Positions 1-7,248 of a DNA stretch of 26,425 nucleotides are shown here, piece by piece. The notes below the pieces were generated by a model. It did not search any database and was not told the DNA's origin. It saw only the letters and a list, made by a program, of their open reading frames with translations. This DNA is from an uncultured Cytophagaceae bacterium (GTDB lineage Bacteria > Bacteroidota > Bacteroidia > Cytophagales > Spirosomataceae). How positions within the stretch are numbered: the first letter of the stretch is position 1; every line of letters begins with the position of its first letter. Both the position numbers and the translations under genes were made by a program. The DNA is taken from positions 1-26,425 of the forward strand of contig CALLKB010000229.1 of the NCBI GenBank assembly GCA_938008575.1. Reading direction: 5' to 3'.

Positions 1-658
1 TAGGGGAGTGCCCCGTCTTTTTATCTGCCCAGGGTTGTGCGCGCGCTTGGTCATAGGCATGAATCAATAACCCAGTTTTAGCGTCTAAAGCACCTTTGTA
101 CATGAGTTCGAATTGTTTCACGATATCCGACCAATTATCCTCTCCCGTGATGCTGGAATATTCGGCATAAAAGGGCTCCAACATATATAAACCGTCTAAC
201 CACATTTGGTTCGGATAACGTTGCTTATGCCAAAATCCACCATCCGCATCGCGTGGCTGCGCAGCAATCTGGGCACGTAATTTGTCGGCGGCCTTTTTGT
301 AACGCACATCGCCTAATTCTTGATACAAATACAATAACATACGACCCGTCGTGATGTTATCGGAATTGAATTCATTGAAATGGTAGGTGCGAATATTGCC
401 CTGCTCATCCACAAAACTGTCGATATTCTTCTTGATGTAATTGAAATACTTCGCGTCTCCGGTTCGTTGGTACATCTTTTCCAAAGCCTTGAGAATTAAG
501 CCTTGTTCATAATCCCAACCGGCAGGTTTCCCAACCTTGACGGCGATGGAATCCGCATGCGTGTGCATGATGCTGGCCGACATCTTTTCCGAATAGTTTT
601 GGCCTTTCAAAACAAATCCCCCTACGAGTAGGAGGATTGAGAAAATTGATTTTTTCAT
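1..658 (-). CDS. GH105 family glycoside hydrolase, 3' end outside window
   Basis: About 219 codons are visible from an ATG at 658 and the frame stays open to the window edge. The N-terminus is a hydrophobic signal peptide (MKKSIFSILLLVGG, then a Gln-Asn junction), so the enzyme is probably periplasmic. The motifs GWDYEQGLILKALEKMY, MWLDGLYMLEPFYAEY (the Asp near residue 152 matches the general acid of GH105) and GLLIHAYDQ...WADKKTGHSP are typical of YteR-like unsaturated rhamnogalacturonyl/glucuronyl hydrolases, which use an (alpha/alpha)6 barrel to hydrate the 4,5-unsaturated uronic acid left by polysaccharide lyases. It starts one base after the kduI stop, so the two are almost certainly cotranscribed: this enzyme releases the unsaturated uronate whose keto form KduI isomerises. 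The family call is firm; the exact substrate is inferred. Confidence 0.88.
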   Translation of the reverse strand, partial: MKKSIFSILLLVGGFVLKGQNYSEKMSASIMHTHADSIAVKVGKPAGWDYEQGLILKALEKMYQRTGDAKYFNYIKKNIDSFVDEQGNIRTYHFNEFNSDNITTGRMLLYLYQELGDVRYKKAADKLRAQIAAQPRDADGGFWHKQRYPNQMWLDGLYMLEPFYAEYSSITGEDNWSDIVKQFELMYKGALDAKTGLLIHAYDQARAQPWADKKTGHSP

Positions 659-659
659 A

Positions 660-1490
660 TTATCGTAGTGCTGTAATTTCTGCAAAATCCATGTCGGTGT
701 AATCCTTATTTTCACCTGCCATGCCCCAAATAAAAGAATAATTCTTTGTACCAGCTCCACTGTGAATTGACCACGGTGGTGAAATAATTGCCTGGTGATT
801 GTGTACCCAAATGTGCTTGGTTTCATTCGTTTCGCCCATTAAATGCAATACCGCATGTTCAGGAGCAACATCGAAATATAGATAGGCTTCCATCCGACGA
901 TCATGTACGTGCGCTGGCATCGTGTTCCAAACAGAACCCGGTTCCAAAATGGTTAATCCCATCACTAATTGGCAAGATTGAATGCCTTCGTTATGAATAT
1001 ACTTGTAAATCGTCCGGTGATTAGATGTTTCTAAGCTACCCAAAACGACCGTCTGAACTTGCTCTTTGTCGAGTTTGGCACAAGGGAAAACCGCATGCGC
1101 CGGAGCTGATAAAATGTAGAATTGAGCCGGATTTTCGCTGGATTCAGAACGGAAACTCACTTCTTTGGTTCCTCTGCCCACATATACAGCGCCTAATTTG
1201 TCAATCGTAAAATCTACTCCATCTGCAGTAACGGTACCTTTGCCACCTACATTGATCACGCCCAATTCGCGGCGCTCTAAAAAGTATTCTGCACGTAATT
1301 TTTCAGGATTAGGCAAATGAAGCGTGTTAATCACGGGCATTGCTCCACCGATGATCATACGATCATAAATCGTATAGGTTAAATTGATGTGATCCGCAGT
1401 GAAAATACGCTCAATTAAGAAATTATCTCTGATCTCTTGATTCGTAAAAGTGGAGACTTCCTTACGGCTCGCCTCAAATCGATAGTCCAT
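660..1490 (-). CDS. kduI: 5-keto-4-deoxyuronate isomerase
   Basis: A 276-residue protein of full family length. KduI is a cytosolic cupin-like zinc enzyme converting 5-keto-4-deoxyuronate to 3-deoxy-D-glycero-2,5-hexodiulosonate in pectin and uronate catabolism. The zinc ligands of the E. coli enzyme have clear counterparts: His194, His196 and Glu201 in HVHDRRMEAYLYF, and His243 in PPWSIHSGAGTKNYSFIWG. There is no signal peptide. It is the first visible gene of a minus-strand operon; the GH105 gene begins one base after its stop. The partner dehydrogenase KduD is not in the window and may lie beyond the left edge. The 62-base gap to the divergent gene at 1553 presumably holds its promoter, but I find no convincing -7 element on this strand. 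Confidence 0.96.
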   Translation of the reverse strand: MDYRFEASRKEVSTFTNQEIRDNFLIERIFTADHINLTYTIYDRMIIGGAMPVINTLHLPNPEKLRAEYFLERRELGVINVGGKGTVTADGVDFTIDKLGAVYVGRGTKEVSFRSESSENPAQFYILSAPAHAVFPCAKLDKEQVQTVVLGSLETSNHRTIYKYIHNEGIQSCQLVMGLTILEPGSVWNTMPAHVHDRRMEAYLYFDVAPEHAVLHLMGETNETKHIWVHNHQAIISPPWSIHSGAGTKNYSFIWGMAGENKDYTDMDFAEITALR

Positions 1491-1552
1491 TCGTTATGTT
1501 TTTTATTTGAAAGCGCCATTACGCCTAATTCTACTGTATATTTACACGTTTT

Positions 1553-2269
1553 ATGCCAAAAGAGTTCCCAAATAGTCTCGCACATTTCCTGCTTTCCATC
1601 GGTTTTCAATCGATAGGAGAAGCTTTGTGGCTCCATGAAGAATCTAAGGTACGCGTAAAAGCGATGCCAGGAGACAGTCAGGAAGGAGATATTTGTATTT
1701 GGGAGGATCAGTGGGTGACAAGCCAGTTAGCGATAGAAAAGCAACTCATCGCACGCGTGAAGCCTTTACGATCTGTTTTTGCCCGCGATACGCGAATAGT
1801 TCCTATCGACGCGACAGTGGCTCGCGATTTTTTGGACAAAGAACACGTGAAGGGTTTTTTGAAAGGTTCACTTTATTTAGGATGTATCGTTCCGCCGCAC
1901 CGCGTTTTTCGAGGGATTGAAAGTCCTTATACCTTTGAAGGTAACCCTTTATTAGCAGTTGCTGTTTTTGGTAAATCGATTACAATGAATGAGCCTGGAT
2001 TAGCTGGCTGTTTATCGGGTGAACTCATTGAAATTGCCACCTTATCTAGCATCCGACTTGTAGGTGGATTAACTAAATTTCTTCAAGCCTATAAAGATCT
2101 AAATCCAGAATTGCATAATGTAATGACCTATGTGGATAAGGAATGGAACACAGGAAAGGGGTTTATGGCCGTTGGTTTTGAAAAAGTTGGTGACACGGAA
2201 CCAATTCGATTTGGGACTACGCGAATAAATAAGGGTAATTTGAAATTGCGCTATGTCTATGGAAAATAA
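1553..2269 (+). CDS. Uncharacterised protein, possible GNAT/Mom-like fold
   Basis: A 238-residue protein without signal peptide or membrane segment; I do not recognise it as a named family. The C-terminal half has a pattern seen in phage and mobile-element proteins with a GNAT-like (Mom-type) domain: a strand ending LLAVAVFGKS (about residues 132-142), then GELIEIATLSSIRLVGGLTKFL (about 160-182), MTYVDKEWNTGKGF (about 194-207), and a GF..VG motif followed by TEPIRFGTT. The N-terminal half, with many basic and acidic residues and CIVPPHRVFRG near residue 110, is not diagnostic. It overlaps the miaA start by 17 bases, so translation of the two is probably coupled. A weak -7-like element (TATATTTA, 1537-1544) sits 8 bases before the ATG. 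An acyltransferase or a nucleic-acid role is inference only. Confidence 0.7.
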   Translation: MPKEFPNSLAHFLLSIGFQSIGEALWLHEESKVRVKAMPGDSQEGDICIWEDQWVTSQLAIEKQLIARVKPLRSVFARDTRIVPIDATVARDFLDKEHVKGFLKGSLYLGCIVPPHRVFRGIESPYTFEGNPLLAVAVFGKSITMNEPGLAGCLSGELIEIATLSSIRLVGGLTKFLQAYKDLNPELHNVMTYVDKEWNTGKGFMAVGFEKVGDTEPIRFGTTRINKGNLKLRYVYGK

Positions 2270-3002
2270 GGTCTTGGTTCTTTTGGGGCCTACGGCTAGT
2301 GGGAAGACTTCTTTAGCCGTTGCACTGGCGAATAAACTGGATGGGGAGATTGTATCCGCAGATTCCCGACAAATTTACCAAGGCATGGATATCGGAACAG
2401 GAAAGGATTTAGCCGAATATAGAAACGTGCCTTATCATTTGATCGACAATCATCAAATTGGTGATGTATATTCTGTAGCGCATTTTCAAAAAGAAGCGCT
2501 TGATGCGATTCAAGAAATTGCTTCCCGTGGCAAATTGCCGATTGTCTGTGGGGGTACAGGACTTTATTTAGAGTCTTTGATTAATCAATTTCAGTTTTCG
2601 CACATGCCGGATTTTTTAGAAGAATCCTTGTCATATGATTTGGATTTTCAGGTTTTTGGCTTGAATCCTGCATTAGAAGTTCGTCGGGAACGAATCTCAA
2701 ATCGTTTACATCAACGCTTGAAGGAAGGTTTGGTAGAAGAAGTTCAAGCATTATTGGGGCACGGTATTTCGCAGGATGCACTCACTTGGATGGGATTAGA
2801 ATATAAATGGGCCGTTAATTTTTTGAACGGAGAGATCTCTAGGGATCGATTTGAGCAAGGGCTGGAAGTGGCGATTCACCAGTTTGCCAAACGTCAGATG
2901 ACCTATTTTCGCAAGATGGAGAAAGCTGGAATTAACATTACTTGGATTCCGGATGCCCTTGATTTTCAGGGGAAAAGCGATTTTGTGATAAAAAATCTGT
3001 AA
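2253..3002 (+). CDS. miaA: MiaA-like tRNA dimethylallyltransferase, short form
   Basis: MiaA transfers a dimethylallyl group to N6 of A37 in tRNAs reading UNN codons. Seen here: the P-loop GPTASGKT (residues 12-19), DSRQIYQGMDIGTGKD (37-52), HLID with a following DVYSVAHFQ, CGGTGLYLESL (99-109), and the C-terminal GLVEEVQALL (159-168) and FAKRQMTYFRK (211-221). The protein has 249 residues against roughly 300 in typical MiaA. The missing part falls between GGTGLY and the GLVEEV helix: the segment that usually carries the HPND..RI.RALE signature of the tRNA-clamping insertion domain is absent, and the usual AIGYKE is replaced by WMGLEYK. The reading frame is uninterrupted, so this is a lineage variant rather than an obvious pseudogene. 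ATG 2253 or 2259 could be the start. It may act on tRNA in a modified way, or on a mononucleotide as some isopentenyltransferases do. Confidence 0.85.
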   Translation: MSMENKVLVLLGPTASGKTSLAVALANKLDGEIVSADSRQIYQGMDIGTGKDLAEYRNVPYHLIDNHQIGDVYSVAHFQKEALDAIQEIASRGKLPIVCGGTGLYLESLINQFQFSHMPDFLEESLSYDLDFQVFGLNPALEVRRERISNRLHQRLKEGLVEEVQALLGHGISQDALTWMGLEYKWAVNFLNGEISRDRFEQGLEVAIHQFAKRQMTYFRKMEKAGINITWIPDALDFQGKSDFVIKNL

Positions 3003-3019
3003 TTTTTTTGTGGACACAC

Positions 3020-3050
3020 TTGTAAAATGTCCGAAAAGCACTTACTTTTG
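3020..3050 (+). promoter_or_regulatory. Promoter of tRNA-Ser
   Basis: TTG at 3020-3022, a 20-base spacer, then TACTTTTG at 3043-3050. This matches the Bacteroidota -33/-7 consensus (TTG, about 19-21 bases, TAnnTTTG) and would place the transcription start near 3056, about 12 bases before the mature tRNA. A short inverted repeat, GGACA (3012-3016) and TGTCC (3028-3032), brackets the -33 element; its meaning is unclear. Confidence 0.65.
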
Positions 3051-3067
3051 CAATCTCATTACGAGAC

Positions 3068-3152
3068 AGAGAGTTGGCAGAGTGGTCGATTGCGGCAGTC
3101 TTGAAAACTGTTGACTGTTACAGGTCCGGGGGTTCGAATCCCTCACTCTCTA
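3068..3152 (+). tRNA. tRNA-Ser (anticodon TGA)
   Basis: The cloverleaf folds by eye. The 7-bp acceptor stem pairs 3068-3074 with 3145-3151 perfectly; T8 and G9 follow; the D stem is GCA/TGC; the anticodon stem is GCAGT/ACTGT with TGA at 3102-3104 in loop CTTGAAA; a long variable arm (from about 3112) makes it class II, as expected for serine; the T arm has loop TTCGAAT with stem GGGGG/CCCTC. CCA is not encoded. Base 73 by this fold is A and the first pair is A-T, unusual for a bacterial tRNA-Ser, where G73 is customary. Confidence 0.96.
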
Positions 3153-3155
3153 CGG

Positions 3156-3183
3156 AAAGCGAAACGCAAGTTTCGCTTTTTTT
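3156..3183 (+). terminator. Rho-independent terminator after tRNA-Ser
   Basis: A perfect 10-bp stem (3156-3165 with 3170-3179) closed by a GCAA tetraloop, with the T run extending to 3183. It lies 3 bases past the tRNA and ends its short transcript before rsmI. Confidence 0.88.
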
Positions 3184-3209
3184 GTTTCTAGCAATTTTGG
3201 CTAAATTCG
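3181..3209 (+). promoter_or_regulatory. Candidate rsmI promoter, close to start codon
   Basis: TTTG at 3181-3184, a 17-base spacer, then TAAATTCG at 3202-3209, one mismatch from TAnnTTTG. The element ends 3 bases before the rsmI ATG, so a start 5-7 bases downstream would give a leaderless or nearly leaderless mRNA. The -33 element overlaps the terminator T run. This is a motif match only. Confidence 0.4.
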
Positions 3210-3212
3210 AAT

Positions 3213-3884
3213 ATGAAATTATACCTGGTTCCTACGCCCATTGGCAATTTAGATGACATCACCTTGCGTGCGATTCGTATTTTGGGCGAAGTAGATGCCA
3301 TTTTAGCAGAAGATACCCGGACATCAGGTTCCTTATTAAAGCACCTAAATATATCCAAACCGCTCTATGCCCACCATGCGCACAATGAACATGCGGGCGT
3401 TGCCGGAATTGTTAAATTATTAAAAGAAGGGAAGTCTTTAGCGCTGATTTCGGATGCGGGAACTCCGGGGATTTCAGATCCTGGATTTTTATTGGTCAAA
3501 GCTTGTGTCGAGCAGGGAATCGAAGTGGAAACGCTTCCGGGTGCGACGGCTGTGATTCCAGCTTTAGTTAATTCAGGTTTCCCCATTGATCGTTTTGTTT
3601 TTGAGGGATTTTTGCCGCATAAAAAAGGCCGACAAACCCGATGGAAAGCCATTGCGGAAGAGGAGCGGACAACGGTTTTATATGAATCACCGCATCGATT
3701 GGTGAAGGCTTTGGAGCAAATGGTTGAGTTTGTGGGTGCTGAAAGATCTGTCATGGTTGTTCGAGAATTAAGTAAGATGCACGAACAAATGGTTCGTGGG
3801 ACGGCGGAAGAGGTTTTAGCCTATTTTACGGCCCATCCGGATAAAGTTCGGGGAGAAATTGTCATTGTCATTGCAGGGAAATAA
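3213..3884 (+). CDS. rsmI: 16S rRNA (cytidine-1402-2'-O)-methyltransferase
   Basis: A 223-residue SAM-dependent methyltransferase of the tetrapyrrole-methylase fold. RsmI 2'-O-methylates C1402 of 16S rRNA in the decoding centre. Clear family motifs are LYLVPTPIGNLDDITLRA at the N-terminus, AEDTRTSGSLLKHL near residues 32-45, ISDAGTPGISDPGF near 78-91, LPGATAVIPAL and FVFEGFLPHKKGR near 110-140, and YESPHRL near 158. Family members often run to 230-290 residues; the C-terminal extension is short here, ending GEIVIVIAGK. The lnb gene begins one base after its stop, so both probably share a transcript. Confidence 0.95.
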   Translation: MKLYLVPTPIGNLDDITLRAIRILGEVDAILAEDTRTSGSLLKHLNISKPLYAHHAHNEHAGVAGIVKLLKEGKSLALISDAGTPGISDPGFLLVKACVEQGIEVETLPGATAVIPALVNSGFPIDRFVFEGFLPHKKGRQTRWKAIAEEERTTVLYESPHRLVKALEQMVEFVGAERSVMVVRELSKMHEQMVRGTAEEVLAYFTAHPDKVRGEIVIVIAGK

Positions 3885-3885
3885 C

Positions 3886-5016
3886 ATGAAAAAGTTGCTG
3901 TTTTTGTTGTTGCTATCTTTTAGTCTACATGCTCAATTAAGCCCGCAGGCTGAGGTTTCCTTGATTACAATCGCTCCGGGAAAGGATTTGTATTCTGTTT
4001 TTGGGCATTCATCCATTTGGATTCAAGATCCAGCCAATGGCATCGATCGGGTGTATAGTTATGGTACTTTTGATTTTGATACGGAATATTTCTATTGGAA
4101 ATTCTTGAAGGGTATATTGCCTTATACGATTTCGGTCAATTCCATGCAAACCATTTTGGATTATTATGGTTCAGTAGAACATCGGACGGTGAATATGCAG
4201 GTTTTGCACTTGAGTCCATCAGAAAAGAATTTAATTTTTAACCGATTGGAAACCAATCTGTTACCTGAAAATCGGGAGTATTCTTACAAGTTCTTTTACG
4301 ATAATTGTGCCACGCGCATTCGAGATCAGGTGGAAGCGGTTTCAGGAAAAGCTTATGCTTGGGATGCCTATAAGCAGATTCAAGGTAAATCTTATCGAGA
4401 TTGGATGAATGTCTATTTGAATGCCAACTCTTGGGAAGCACTTGGGATGAATTTAGCTTTAGGTGTTCCTGCCAATGTGACTGCGTCAGCTTCTCAGTCT
4501 TGTTATTTGCCAGATAATTTTTTCGAAGCCACGAGATTAGCTCGACGTGGTGGGCAGCCTATCGCCGATGAACCTTTGGCATTATATCAGGCTCCTGCAT
4601 CAACGGAAGCAGGTTTTGATTGGTTTGGGCCATTTACTCTTTTGACTTTGTTGAGTTTAATTGCCCTATTTTTCTCTTGGAAATCACCACGAGGAACTTA
4701 TGCATTTGACGTGGTTTTGTATACCGTTTATGGCTTATTAGGCTTGTTTTTATTTTTCTTGGCTGTGGGTACCGACCACATCGTCATGGGTTGGAATCCA
4801 GCTTCTTTGGTATTGTTCCCGTTGCAATTTCCTTTGGTCTTTTGGTTTGCCAAAAATCCAGCCTGGAAAAGGTATAATCAGGTAATGGCCTTATTAGCTT
4901 GCGTAGGATTTTTCTGGTGCTTGACGGAATCATGGACACTGGTTTTCCCCTTGTTACCTATTCTAATTCGCACAATTTCTTTGGCTGTACGGTTAAAAGC
5001 GGTGAATAACGGATAG
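3886..5016 (+). CDS. lnb: Lipoprotein N-acyltransferase Lnb (DUF4105 family)
   Basis: A 376-residue protein beginning at ATG 3886, directly before a signal sequence (MKKLLFLLLLSFSLHAQ); an upstream in-frame start inside rsmI is less likely. The periplasmic domain matches DUF4105, the Lnb N-terminal domain, with His41 in VFGHSSIWI and Cys141 in YKFFYDNCATRIRD as the probable catalytic pair. It is followed by about five membrane segments from residue 250 to the end (FTLLTLLSLIALFF, VVLYTVYGLLGLFLFF and later ones). In Bacteroides, Lnb adds the third acyl chain to the N-terminus of lipoproteins and replaces Lnt, which Bacteroidota commonly lack. The combination of domain, residues and membrane region supports that role here; it is assigned from family knowledge. 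It is coupled to rsmI with a one-base gap. Confidence 0.82.
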   Translation: MKKLLFLLLLSFSLHAQLSPQAEVSLITIAPGKDLYSVFGHSSIWIQDPANGIDRVYSYGTFDFDTEYFYWKFLKGILPYTISVNSMQTILDYYGSVEHRTVNMQVLHLSPSEKNLIFNRLETNLLPENREYSYKFFYDNCATRIRDQVEAVSGKAYAWDAYKQIQGKSYRDWMNVYLNANSWEALGMNLALGVPANVTASASQSCYLPDNFFEATRLARRGGQPIADEPLALYQAPASTEAGFDWFGPFTLLTLLSLIALFFSWKSPRGTYAFDVVLYTVYGLLGLFLFFLAVGTDHIVMGWNPASLVLFPLQFPLVFWFAKNPAWKRYNQVMALLACVGFFWCLTESWTLVFPLLPILIRTISLAVRLKAVNNG

Positions 5017-5036
5017 AGACCTTCCTAGGTATTGAT

Positions 5037-5044
5037 TACCTTTG
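5037..5044 (+). promoter_or_regulatory. Candidate -7 element upstream of the DUF5916 gene
   Basis: TACCTTTG matches TAnnTTTG exactly and lies 19 bases before the ATG at 5064. I see no good TTG at the normal distance, so the assignment is tentative. Confidence 0.4.
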
Positions 5045-5063
5045 TTTTTTACTTCATCAAATT

Positions 5064-7247
5064 ATGCTCAAAAAGATCTACATTTTCTTGTTGATCAGTA
5101 CAAGTGTCACTGCCCAAAACGTCTTTTCACCCGCTGAGAAGCCTGTTGAATATCATCCGTTACACGTGGATGAATTTCTAAAGGCGGACGGTCATTTAGA
5201 TGAAGCTATTTGGAAAAAGGCCGCAGTAACCTATTTAGATTACCAAGTTGAGCCCTTTCAAGGCAACAAAGCAAGTTTTAAAACTGAGGTTCGTATCGTC
5301 TATAATCATCAGTATTTGTACGTAGGAGCCATATTGCATGATACGATTGGTCGGAATAAATTTCGTGCTCCCAATCTAAAACGTGATTACGAATATTCGG
5401 AAAATGATCTTTTTGGCATAGCTCTAGATGGTTTTCAAGATAAACGAAATGCCTTGGTATTGCAGTCAAACGCCTATGGAGCCCAAAGAGATTTATTGTC
5501 CTTTGACGACCGACAATTTGATATCAACTGGGATGGATTATATCGTGTGCGAACGCATCGAAGTGATACAGCTTGGGTAGCCGAGTTTGCGATTCCATGG
5601 CAAACATTACGTTATCCCAAATCTCAAAAAGATCAAGCGCAAGACTGGGGAATCAACTTTTTTCGGGTTCGCAGGTCGAGTAACGAAACGACAGTTTGGT
5701 CTCCACATCCGCGTTCGATGAGTGCTTTGCGTATGGATTATGCGGGAAAATTGATGGGAATTGTTCCTCCACCGCCCAAGGCGACCAATATTCGATTTAT
5801 TCCTTATTTGCTAGGCAATTCGCACAAAGACAATGACGGCTCACATAATCAATGGAAATTAGGTGGAGAGGTTAAATGGGCGATAAGTCCCACTTCTGTG
5901 ATGGATTTTACGTTCAATACGGATTTTGCGCAGGCTGATGTTGACCGACAAGTCAATAATATTTCAAGATTTTCCGTATTCTTTCCTGAGAGGAGACAAT
6001 TCTTTCTTGAAAACGCTTCCTTATTTTCGGCAGGTTTAGCGCCTATGGATCAGGTGATTGGGGGATCGATGTATATTCAGCCGTTTTTTAGTCGGTCGAT
6101 CGGACTAGACGCACAAGCGCAAGCTATTCCCATTATTGCTGGTTCTCGCTTCGTTTATCGTTCTGAAAAACGAAACGTGGGGGCGATGCTTATTCGTCAA
6201 GGCGAAGGGGATGGAGATCCATTTACGAATTTTGGGGTAGCTAGATATTCAGAGAATCTCGGAAATAATAGTCGGATTGGAGGAGTTTTGACATCAAAAA
6301 TTTCACCGACCAACCAGCAAACAACGAGCTCTATCGACGGTTTTGTTCGATTCAATGATGTGTTATCATTCAGTGGCATGGTTTCCACGACACAAGAGTC
6401 CCAAACGGGTCAAACCGGTTTGGCAGAATATGCCCAGTTCTATTACAAGGGGAATTTTACAACGGCCTATTGGACGCACACCGTTGTAACAGATCAATAC
6501 AAACCTGCGATGGGTTTTGTTTCGCGGAGTAATATTATGTCAAATTCGCAAGGCTTTGAATTTAACATCCGGAAACCCTGGATGCCTTCGATGATTCGGT
6601 TTTGGGCTCCAGGAATTTATACCGAATTCTACCATAGTTTGAAAACCGGTAACTTGGTCGAACGGCGAATTATGGGTAGTCCCATGTGGCTAGGTTTGCA
6701 AAATGGAGGTGCCATCGGGATTTATGCAGAAGTCGCACAGCAACATTTGGAAGAAAACTTTACCCCGGTTGGTATTACCATTTTGCCCGGGAATTATTCT
6801 TATGTTCGGAAAGGGATTTTGCTTGCGAGCGATCCAAGTGCTAAATATTCAGGTTCGGCCGAATATGGTTGGGGTGGCTATTATAATGGGTCGTTGCAAT
6901 CGTTGGATTCTAAAGTTCGCATTGCACCTATTCCACATATCAACCTTGGGTTATCTTGGAATTGGAGCAAATTTGAGCAAATGGGGGTAGCTCGTGAAAC
7001 CAAAGAAGTGAATTTGTTGATGTTGGAAACGCGTCTAGCGATTAATCCCCGCGTCCAATTGATTGGATTTTACCAAAAGAATACCACCGATGATTTGAAT
7101 GCCTTGAACTTGCGTTTTGCTTGGGAATACCAGCCTTTGTCTTATGTTTATTTGGTGTTTAATCAATTGAATTATACGGGTGCCGACTTAAGCAAGCAGC
7201 ACGAGCAAACATTTTTGACTAAATTGTCTTTCCTTAAACAGTTTTAA
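5064..7247 (+). CDS. DUF5916 outer-membrane protein with CBM9-like N-terminal domain
   Basis: A 727-residue protein with a signal peptide (MLKKIYIFLLISTSVTAQ). Residues about 35-230 form a carbohydrate-binding family 9-like domain: DGHLDEAIWKKA, VRIVYNHQYLYVGAILHD, WVAEFAIPWQTLRY and WGINFFRVRR are its usual landmarks. The rest matches DUF5916, with the signature DVDRQVNNISRF...FFPERRQFFLENASLF near residues 290-320, followed by many alternating amphipathic strands and a C-terminal Phe, as in outer-membrane beta barrels. These proteins are widespread in Bacteroidota; their transported or bound substrate is not generally established. Threonine aldolase starts one base after its stop. The carbohydrate-binding-like domain and the nearby pectin genes suggest, but do not prove, a glycan link. 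Confidence 0.85.
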   Translation: MLKKIYIFLLISTSVTAQNVFSPAEKPVEYHPLHVDEFLKADGHLDEAIWKKAAVTYLDYQVEPFQGNKASFKTEVRIVYNHQYLYVGAILHDTIGRNKFRAPNLKRDYEYSENDLFGIALDGFQDKRNALVLQSNAYGAQRDLLSFDDRQFDINWDGLYRVRTHRSDTAWVAEFAIPWQTLRYPKSQKDQAQDWGINFFRVRRSSNETTVWSPHPRSMSALRMDYAGKLMGIVPPPPKATNIRFIPYLLGNSHKDNDGSHNQWKLGGEVKWAISPTSVMDFTFNTDFAQADVDRQVNNISRFSVFFPERRQFFLENASLFSAGLAPMDQVIGGSMYIQPFFSRSIGLDAQAQAIPIIAGSRFVYRSEKRNVGAMLIRQGEGDGDPFTNFGVARYSENLGNNSRIGGVLTSKISPTNQQTTSSIDGFVRFNDVLSFSGMVSTTQESQTGQTGLAEYAQFYYKGNFTTAYWTHTVVTDQYKPAMGFVSRSNIMSNSQGFEFNIRKPWMPSMIRFWAPGIYTEFYHSLKTGNLVERRIMGSPMWLGLQNGGAIGIYAEVAQQHLEENFTPVGITILPGNYSYVRKGILLASDPSAKYSGSAEYGWGGYYNGSLQSLDSKVRIAPIPHINLGLSWNWSKFEQMGVARETKEVNLLMLETRLAINPRVQLIGFYQKNTTDDLNALNLRFAWEYQPLSYVYLVFNQLNYTGADLSKQHEQTFLTKLSFLKQF

Positions 7248-7248
7248 G

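Noticed and set aside
3068..3183. tRNA-Ser as an integration site for a mobile element
   Set aside because: No integrase, no second copy of the tRNA 3' end and only conserved core genes on both sides.
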